A stretch of DNA of 64,000 bases from Bacillus_BU sp051233475 (GTDB lineage: Bacteria > Bacillota > Bacilli > Bacillales > Cytobacillaceae), in NCBI RefSeq assembly GCF_051233475.1, contig NZ_JBKFGH010000008.1:62001-126000 (forward strand), in the 5' to 3' direction. Below are positions 58,329-64,000 of the stretch, piece by piece. The notes under the pieces are model-generated. The model had not been told where the DNA came from. It did not search any database and saw only the letters and a list, made by a program, of their open reading frames with translations. Positions within the stretch are counted from its first letter, which is position 1. Each line of letters opens with the position of its first letter. A program made the position numbers and the translations under genes.

Positions 58329-59252
58329 ATGAATGAACAAACATACACTCCAGATGAAATTGCCAGTATCTTTAAAATTTCAAAGCATACTGTCTACGAG
58401 CTAATAAAGCGAGGTGAATTGCGGGCTTTTAAAGTTGGAAATAAAATGAGGATTGAGCAGTCAGAAGTGGATCGCTTTAAAGAAAATATGACTGCAACAC
58501 CAAAGGTGGATAAAACCGTACCCCCTGAAAATCCTGTTCGGCAATACACAGTAAATATTACCGGCAGTCATGATTTCGTGATTGAACACCTTCTTAAATT
58601 TGCTCGAAAAACATTGCATTCCGTTTCCATTCAGCCCTCGTTCATTGGTAGTCTAGAGGGCTTAATGACACTGTATCATGGTAATTCTGATGTAGCTGCG
58701 ATTCATTTATTGGATCCTGCATCACAAACGTACAATATTCCTTTTATCAATCAGCTTTTTGTTCATGAACGGATTACAGTTTTAAGATTAGCTGCCAGAG
58801 AGCAGGGATTTATTGTTAAGAAGGGCAATCCAAAAAAGTTTTACGATTTTGAAGACCTTAAGCGGAAGGAAATATCATTTATTAATCGTCAAAAAGGTTC
58901 TGGGACCAGATTTATTTTTGATTCTTACATAGCAAAGCATGGGATCGACCCATCAGAAATTTCCGGCTATGACACGGAGGAGTGGAATCATCTGTCAACC
59001 GCTTTAGCTGTTAGCCGTGGGACTGGTGACGTTGCGTTTGGAATTCGATCTGCAGCCAGTCAACTAGATTTAGATTTTATCCCGGTAACCAACGAACAAT
59101 TTGATCTTGTTTTCCGTTGGACCGATCAAAACAAGGAAGCCCTTGAGGCATTGATTACCCTTATCCAGTCTGCTGAGTTTTTAGAAAGTGCTGCGGACAT
59201 GGAAGGCTATGATTTTAGGGAGTTAGGCACCATCATATACAACAAAATTTAA
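58329..59252 (+). CDS. HTH plus substrate-binding-domain regulator of the tungstate-type operon
   Basis: 307 aa. Residues 1-50 form an excisionase/MerR-like helix-turn-helix (YTPDEIASIFKISKHTVYELIKRGELRAFKVGNKMRI); from about 70 a periplasmic-binding-like domain (PBP_like) with GSHDFVIEHLL, SDVAAIHLLDPA, RQKGSGTRFIFD and GTGDVAFGIRSAA. This pattern is typical of molybdate/tungstate-sensing regulators that resemble ModE-less one-component systems. It precedes tupA by 17 bp and probably senses the oxyanion to control the transporter. GAGG precedes the ATG. Confidence 0.85.
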   Translation: MNEQTYTPDEIASIFKISKHTVYELIKRGELRAFKVGNKMRIEQSEVDRFKENMTATPKVDKTVPPENPVRQYTVNITGSHDFVIEHLLKFARKTLHSVSIQPSFIGSLEGLMTLYHGNSDVAAIHLLDPASQTYNIPFINQLFVHERITVLRLAAREQGFIVKKGNPKKFYDFEDLKRKEISFINRQKGSGTRFIFDSYIAKHGIDPSEISGYDTEEWNHLSTALAVSRGTGDVAFGIRSAASQLDLDFIPVTNEQFDLVFRWTDQNKEALEALITLIQSAEFLESAADMEGYDFRELGTIIYNKI

Positions 59253-59269
59253 CTGGAGGATTTCATCAC

Positions 59270-60148
59270 ATGAAATGGAAAACACTTAAATTATCAAGCA
59301 TGGTATTATTACTCTTCTTACTTCTTTTTGGATGTTCACAACAAGATGCAAAAACAGAGCCTAAAAATGACGAAAAAAAGACCGAGCAAAAAGCTGAAGC
59401 ACCTAAAGATATGATCTTAGCAACAACAACTAGTACACAGGATAGTGGTTTGCTTGAAGTATTGATACCTGAATTCGAGAAGCAAGCAAATGTGAAGGTA
59501 AAAACAATTGCGGTTGGAACTGGACAAGCGTTAGAAATGGGAACGAAAGGTGAAGCGGATGCTTTACTCGTTCACGCTCCAAAGTCGGAAGAGGCTGTGG
59601 TAGCAAGCGGTGACGCCATTAACCGCAAACGCGTTATGTACAATGATTTTATTATCGTCGGACCAAAGAACGACCCTGCTGGAATTAAAGGTCTTGAAAC
59701 AAAACAAGCTTTTACAAAAATGTTTGAAGCTAAAGCAACCTTCGTTTCCAGAGGCGATGATTCAGGTACACACAAAAAAGAACTTGAAATTTGGAAATCG
59801 GTCAATCTTGACCCTGCTTCTCTCTCTTCCTATTTATCCGCTGGCCAAGGAATGGGACCTACGTTGCAAATTGGTGCAGAAAAACAAGGTTATGTTTTAA
59901 CAGATCGAGCAACTTTTTTAGCTCAACAAAAGAATCTTAAAGATGTTACAATATTAGTTGAAGGCGATCCGGATCTAAAAAATATTTACCACGTTATGCA
60001 GGTGAACCCTGAAAAGCATGACAAATTGAACAGCGAAAGCGCCGAAGCATTTGTTGACTTTATGGTAAGTGAAAAAACACAAAAAATGATTTCTGAGTTT
60101 GGCGTGAAGGAATACGGGGAACCTTTATTCTTCTCTTATACAGAATAA
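59270..60148 (+). CDS. tupA: Tungstate-type substrate-binding lipoprotein
   Basis: 292 aa. Signal ends in LLLFGC (lipid Cys22), a Lys/Glu linker, then a PstS/TupA-type binding domain with ILATTTSTQDSGLLEVLIPEF, GTGQALEMGTKGEADALLVHAP, RGDDSGTHKKELEIWK and YVLTDRATFL. TupA proteins bind tungstate (or molybdate) with high affinity. GGAGG precedes the ATG. Confidence 0.92.
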   Translation: MKWKTLKLSSMVLLLFLLLFGCSQQDAKTEPKNDEKKTEQKAEAPKDMILATTTSTQDSGLLEVLIPEFEKQANVKVKTIAVGTGQALEMGTKGEADALLVHAPKSEEAVVASGDAINRKRVMYNDFIIVGPKNDPAGIKGLETKQAFTKMFEAKATFVSRGDDSGTHKKELEIWKSVNLDPASLSSYLSAGQGMGPTLQIGAEKQGYVLTDRATFLAQQKNLKDVTILVEGDPDLKNIYHVMQVNPEKHDKLNSESAEAFVDFMVSEKTQKMISEFGVKEYGEPLFFSYTE

Positions 60149-60175
60149 TTATCCACAAAGGATGCAGGCGATTTT

Positions 60176-60874
60176 ATGGACCTATTATTTGAAGGTTTAA
60201 AAAAAGCATTTGATATGATTTTAACAGGTGATAGCGAAATTTTTGCTATCACCTTGTTAACATTAAGGGTGTCTTTAACAGCCATCCTAGTTAGTATGTT
60301 GATTGGGATTCCAACCGGGGTTCTTTTGGGGCTTACCCACTTTCCCGGAAAAAAGCTCCTTTTAGTGCTGATTAATATCGGAATGGGGCTCCCCCCGGTT
60401 GTAGCAGGGCTTTGGATTACTATTTTCTTGTGGCGTTCAGGACCGCTTGGTGATTGGGGTTTACTTTACTCGCCGACCGCTATTGTATTGGCGCAAATTC
60501 TCGTTTCGCTGCCGATTATTATCGGGTTAACCTGTACCGCCTTTCAACAAATCAACCCAAAGCTGTTGATGCAAATAAAGGCATTGGGTGCAACAAAAGT
60601 TCAAACGGTTTGGCTTTTATTAAAAGAAACAAAAATTGCTATATTCGCAGCCATCATGGCGGGGCTTGGCAGAATCTTAGCTGAAGTAGGAGCTGCCATG
60701 ATGGTTGGAGGCAATTTGCAGGGAGAAACTAGAATCTTAACCACTTCGATCGTAATGGAAGTTTCAAAAGGAAACTTTGATGTTGCGCTTGCTCTCTCGT
60801 TTATCTTAATGACACTGGCATTCTTGATTACGTTTTGTTTAACTTTCTTACAGCAGAGGAAGGAATTTTCATGA
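60176..60874 (+). CDS. tupB: Tungstate-type ABC permease
   Basis: 232 aa with five or six membrane segments; the EAA loop is QINPKLLMQIKALGATKVQTVWLLLKETKIAIF. Sits between tupA and tupC. Its stop overlaps the next start as ATGA. Confidence 0.92.
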   Translation: MDLLFEGLKKAFDMILTGDSEIFAITLLTLRVSLTAILVSMLIGIPTGVLLGLTHFPGKKLLLVLINIGMGLPPVVAGLWITIFLWRSGPLGDWGLLYSPTAIVLAQILVSLPIIIGLTCTAFQQINPKLLMQIKALGATKVQTVWLLLKETKIAIFAAIMAGLGRILAEVGAAMMVGGNLQGETRILTTSIVMEVSKGNFDVALALSFILMTLAFLITFCLTFLQQRKEFS

Positions 60875-61620
60875 AGCCTTTACTTCATTTACAAAATATC
60901 AACTATATTAGAGGCAGTCAGATGATTGTTTCAATCCCTGAGCTTAGCCTTCATTGCGGAGACGTACTTGGAATCATGGGACCGAATGGAGCAGGAAAAA
61001 GCACGCTGCTTAAAATCATGGCATTGTTAGACCATCCTACTGGGGGATCCATTTATTACCATGGTGCTGAAGTCTCTGTTAAGACCTTTTCCCTTGAACA
61101 GCGGCGAAGATTTGCCATTGCTCTGCAACAGTCGTTACTCCTTAATACGACCGTTTATCAAAACGTCGCCGTTGGACTAAAGCTGCGAAAGCAAAGTAAA
61201 AAGGTAATCGATGAAAAGGTTCATTATTGGCTTGAAAAGTTTCATATATCCCATCTAGCTAACAAGCATGCTTCCACTTTATCAGGAGGAGAAGCACAAC
61301 GGGTCAATCTGGCGAGGGCTTTTGTGTTGGAGCCTGAGGTACTGTTTTTGGACGAGCCATTCTCAGCGCTCGATTTTCCGACAAAAATCAAACTATTAAA
61401 GGATTTAAAATCGATTTTGCAGTCAACGAAAACAACGTCCGTGTTTGTCAGCCACGATATGCTTGAAATTAAATATTTAACCTCGAAGCTCATGATTATG
61501 ATTAATGGAAAAATAGAACAAATCGGAACACCAGAGGAGGTTACCTCCTATCCGAATGAAAAAACCGCAGGATTTTTAAATGAGTGGACATTGCCATTAG
61601 TCCAACAACAGGCATATTAA
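60871..61620 (+). CDS. tupC: Tungstate-type ABC transporter ATPase
   Basis: 249 aa. Walker A GPNGAGKST, signature LSGGEAQRVN and Walker B VLFLDEPFSALD. GAGGAAGG about 7 nt before ATG 60871, overlapping tupB by 4 nt. An upstream in-frame start at 60835 would lie inside tupB. Powers TupB. Confidence 0.93.
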   Translation: MKPLLHLQNINYIRGSQMIVSIPELSLHCGDVLGIMGPNGAGKSTLLKIMALLDHPTGGSIYYHGAEVSVKTFSLEQRRRFAIALQQSLLLNTTVYQNVAVGLKLRKQSKKVIDEKVHYWLEKFHISHLANKHASTLSGGEAQRVNLARAFVLEPEVLFLDEPFSALDFPTKIKLLKDLKSILQSTKTTSVFVSHDMLEIKYLTSKLMIMINGKIEQIGTPEEVTSYPNEKTAGFLNEWTLPLVQQQAY

Positions 61621-61656
61621 AAGGTCAGACCATACTCTATTTGGTCTGACTTTTTT
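61621..61656 (+). terminator. Terminator of the tup operon
   Basis: GTCAGACCA / TGGTCTGAC followed by T6 directly after the tupC stop. Confidence 0.92.
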
Positions 61657-61754
61657 GTTGAGTCTATACTCGTTTGTTTCGTTACTTCCATTACATAATG
61701 TGCTTTTCGGTTTGGCATACTATCCTTGAATTACAACTTGAAGGAGCAAACAAG

Positions 61755-61895
61755 ATGACAAAAAAATATAATAAAGGAAGCATGAATCAAAACTCACCAA
61801 GACGAGGGAACGAAGAATTCGCCAAAGAAATCGTAAGTGGAGATAATAGCAAAGGCAACAAGCGGAACAAAAGCCAAAATGATAAATCAGATTAA
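61755..61895 (+). CDS. Small hydrophilic protein
   Basis: 46 aa, unrecognised. Rich in Lys, Asn, Ser and Gly (KKYNKGSMNQNSPRRGNEEFAKEIV), with no membrane segment. It resembles minor small acid-soluble spore proteins in composition; the GNEEFAKEIV part could be a weak SASP-like motif. GAAGGAG 8 nt before ATG 61755 supports translation; the longer upstream frame lacks a site. Followed by its own terminator. Confidence 0.6.
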   Translation: MTKKYNKGSMNQNSPRRGNEEFAKEIVSGDNSKGNKRNKSQNDKSD

Positions 61896-61900
61896 AAAAT

Positions 61901-61935
61901 AAACTGCCAGCACATACCGATGCTGGCAGTTTTAA
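61901..61935. terminator. Bidirectional terminator between the small gene and the MASE3 gene
   Basis: AACTGCCAGCA / TGCTGGCAGTT, a perfect 11-bp stem with A and T flanks. Confidence 0.9.
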
Positions 61936-61938
61936 TAT

Positions 61939-63138
61939 TTAAGACAACGCATATCGATGAAGCTTATGATGTGATTCGTCAATATTAGATACATCAATCA
62001 CGGTCCCTAATACTTCGACCAACTCATGATCCCGATATAACGGCTTTAAAGACATAAATAATTGTTTTTCGTTAAATGGAAAATGAAAAGAAACATTAGT
62101 TCCGGTATCCCAACATTGACGATAGTGCTCCTCAATCATCGAAGCCCTTGAGGGGAAAATCTCAAAAATCGTTTTCCCTGCTACTTTTCCAGGATCCAAA
62201 CCTAATTCATATAATAGCTCCCCATCGCAGGTAAGATGAACAAACATTTCGCCTGATTTTTTAAAAGTAAAGAAAATCCCTTGAAATTCACGCACTAGAT
62301 CATTTAATTGAAATGTATTTTTCCAGTAATAGTTCCCCGACAACGTTTCCTTCTCGATCGAATAATAAAATCCCTTTAAGATAAAGAAATAGCCCACCGC
62401 TTTAAACAAGTGACCAGAAAAATTATCGATATCATAAATACTTTGATAAATCGTAAAGATCAGTTCAGATAAAAATAAAATGGTAAAGGCAAGCGCTAAA
62501 TATAAGAAATCCTGATTTTTCTTTTCATTATAAAACAAAAGAGCGACAACAATGGATGCAATTCGCAGAAAACAGACGAAGTACTCAATTATATTCTTTA
62601 AAAGAGTTGTTCCCTCTCCCTCAATAACGAGTAAAGGTAAACTATTTTCGAAATAAAAAACAATAAACCCGATGAACAGGACAAGCGAAATACTTAGTAG
62701 AAATAATATTTTCCACGGGTCATGGATTAATTTTCGCTCTGGAAGAAATAATATAAGCAACATCGATACCGCTTCAAATGTTCTGGCAATTACCCAGAAC
62801 CACGTTGCTTTGGCCACAGAGCTTTCTGTTATAAAAATCGGCATTCCTTTAAATGTGACCGTGTGCAATAAATCAGTCATTCCAATGATAAAAAAAAGAA
62901 GTGAAAGCAACAGAAGCTTTCCAGACCTTGTCTGCTTATGTTTTTTCCACCCATATAAGAAAATAGAAAAAGAAATGGCAATCGCAAAAAACTCTAAGAT
63001 AATGTGGAAACTCAAGAAATTTTTTGGATTATAAATTGCACATAGCTGTGGGTGAAAAAAATGAATTGTTACCAATAGCATGACTGAAAAAAGGGTATAA
63101 ACTAAAAATTTCCCTTCAGTTAACGCGGGCTTCAACAT
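61939..63138 (-). CDS. MASE3 membrane sensor with a PAS domain and no output domain
   Basis: 399 aa. Residues about 10-270 hold seven or eight membrane segments of the MASE3 type (FAIAISFSIFLYGW, GMTDLLHTVTFKGMP, WFWVIARTFEAVSMLLILFLP). From about 285 a PAS-like domain follows (FVHLTCDGELLYELGLDPGKVAGKTIFEIFP, SFHFPFNEKQLFMSLKPLYRDHELVEVLGTVIDVS). The protein ends at SHHKLHRYALS, where family members normally continue into a histidine kinase or GGDEF/EAL domain. A strong terminator follows the stop, so the end is genuine and not a frameshift seen here. AGGTGA precedes ATG 63138. Confidence 0.8.
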   Translation of the reverse strand: MLKPALTEGKFLVYTLFSVMLLVTIHFFHPQLCAIYNPKNFLSFHIILEFFAIAISFSIFLYGWKKHKQTRSGKLLLLSLLFFIIGMTDLLHTVTFKGMPIFITESSVAKATWFWVIARTFEAVSMLLILFLPERKLIHDPWKILFLLSISLVLFIGFIVFYFENSLPLLVIEGEGTTLLKNIIEYFVCFLRIASIVVALLFYNEKKNQDFLYLALAFTILFLSELIFTIYQSIYDIDNFSGHLFKAVGYFFILKGFYYSIEKETLSGNYYWKNTFQLNDLVREFQGIFFTFKKSGEMFVHLTCDGELLYELGLDPGKVAGKTIFEIFPSRASMIEEHYRQCWDTGTNVSFHFPFNEKQLFMSLKPLYRDHELVEVLGTVIDVSNIDESHHKLHRYALS

Positions 63139-63364
63139 CACTCACCTACCTCTATTTCCTCTTTTTTTCTAGTTTCATTATAAATGTTCATAATCTTATC
63201 GACCGGACTAATTTTAGCATATTTATGAATTTTAAATTTTACATAAATTCATCTAGTAAGTCACATAATTTTCATGAACTTCACTACTTGTACACTATTG
63301 CACATATTCTTTTTTTATATGATAAGTAATAGCATTATATATTTTTAATAAGGATGGGTTGCTT

Positions 63365-64000
63365 ATGCCGAAATTACTTTATATTACCGTAAATCCGAAA
63401 AAAGATATTGAACGCTCTAAAGGACGTCAAATTGGCGAAGTATTTCTTGAAACATTTAAACAAGAGCGTCCCGATGTAGAAATCGTGAATTGGGATTTAT
63501 TCACTTTAGATATGCCAGAAATGGACGAAGATTTATTATATGCTAGAGCAAAGCTTTCCTTTATGGGTTATAAGCTTGAGGACTTAACTGAGAGAGAACG
63601 TTCACAAATTACAAGAATGCACGCATTGGCAGATGAATTTATCACATTTGATTATTATGTGTTTGTAACGCCAATCTGGAACCTTGGTGCTCCTGCAGTT
63701 CTAAAAGCATTTATGGATAACTTATTTGTCTCTGGAAAAACCTTCAAATATGCTCCTGGAGGCGCAATAGGACTTCTAACAGACAAAACAGCGCTTCACA
63801 TTCAAACTCGTGGCGGCATTTATTCAACTGGACGTATGGCAGAGCTTGAATCTGGAGACCGTTACTTAAAGGCAGCTCTTGGCTTTTTAGGAATGAATAT
63901 GATGGAAACTGTTTATGCAGAAGGCATGGACCACTTCCCGAAACAAATTCCTGAAATTATGGCAGCTGCCAAAGAAAAAGCTGCAGAAGCCGCACGCGAA
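63365..64000 (+). CDS. azoR: FMN-dependent NADH-azoreductase, 3' end cut by window edge
   Basis: 212 codons are present and the stop lies just beyond the edge, so the protein is nearly complete (usual length about 208-211 aa). It starts MPKLLYITVNPKKDIERSKG, with FMN-binding features LYITVNP and FVTPIWNLGAPAVLKAFMDNLF, and GGIYSTGRMAELE. It reduces quinones and azo compounds with NADH and protects against electrophiles. AAGGAT lies upstream of the ATG at 63365. Confidence 0.92.
   Translation, partial: MPKLLYITVNPKKDIERSKGRQIGEVFLETFKQERPDVEIVNWDLFTLDMPEMDEDLLYARAKLSFMGYKLEDLTERERSQITRMHALADEFITFDYYVFVTPIWNLGAPAVLKAFMDNLFVSGKTFKYAPGGAIGLLTDKTALHIQTRGGIYSTGRMAELESGDRYLKAALGFLGMNMMETVYAEGMDHFPKQIPEIMAAAKEKAAEAARE

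Noticed and set aside
61939..63138. Frameshifted histidine kinase or diguanylate cyclase.
   Set aside because: The stop is followed within 6 bp by a strong terminator and then a different small gene, leaving no room for a lost output domain.

Overview
The window is chromosomal DNA from a spore-forming member of the Bacillaceae (low-GC Gram-positive). Evidence: strong AGGAGG-type ribosome binding sites, S-box riboswitches, Fur and FadR boxes of Bacillus type, sporulation genes (kapB, kapD, yutC, yutH, lytH, yunB), and gene order that, from memory, follows the Bacillus subtilis patB/kap - yui - yum - yut - yun - suf - met - yus - fad segment. The sequence alone does not settle the genus. No tRNA, rRNA, CRISPR array, prophage or transposase gene was seen.

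Layout. 0-6 kb: patB aminotransferase, a Cu/Zn superoxide dismutase lipoprotein, a cyclophilin lipoprotein, kapB/kapD, a hotdog thioesterase (MenI-like) and a DedA protein. 6-15.5 kb: pepA and the yui genes, two NADH dehydrogenase-like flavoproteins (yumB, yutJ), ferredoxin/flavodoxin reductase (yumC) and small Fe-S/thiol proteins (yutM, yuzB, yuzD, yutI). 15.6-19 kb: the hom-thrC-thrB operon. 19-30 kb: a 2-hydroxyacid dehydrogenase, yutH-yutC, lipoate synthase, the spore peptidase lytH, and yunB/C/D. 30-37 kb: yunF and the sufCDSUB iron-sulfur operon. 37-42 kb: metNIQ and metY, each behind its own SAM riboswitch. 42-44 kb: yusD/E/F, gcvH and yusI. 44-51.5 kb: the fadNAE beta-oxidation operon with a FadR box, and fadM. 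51.5-56.4 kb: a Fur-controlled hydroxamate-type siderophore uptake locus (binding protein, two permeases, ATPase, FhuF-like reductase). 56.9-58 kb: a RodA/FtsW-family protein. 58.3-61.6 kb: a tungstate/molybdate-type ABC transporter with an HTH plus binding-protein regulator. The window ends with an orphan MASE3-PAS sensor and an azoreductase cut by the right edge.

Shared themes are sulfur, Fe-S and lipoyl metabolism (suf, lipA, gcvH, yutI, yutM, met), iron supply (siderophore locus), fatty acid oxidation and sporulation.

The most unusual content is intergenic. Several families of short palindromic repeats, 120-190 bp and without coding capacity, are scattered between genes. At 50.2 kb one family is inserted cleanly inside a copy of another, direct evidence that these elements have moved. 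One copy sits in the metY leader between its riboswitch and start codon. Two phased short-repeat arrays (ACTTGCC every 20-21 bp at 31.3 kb; CTTAAC every 10 bp at 58.24 kb) look like protein-binding arrays. No clearly new multi-gene system was found. Family assignments rest on recognised motifs, length and synteny; no database search was run.
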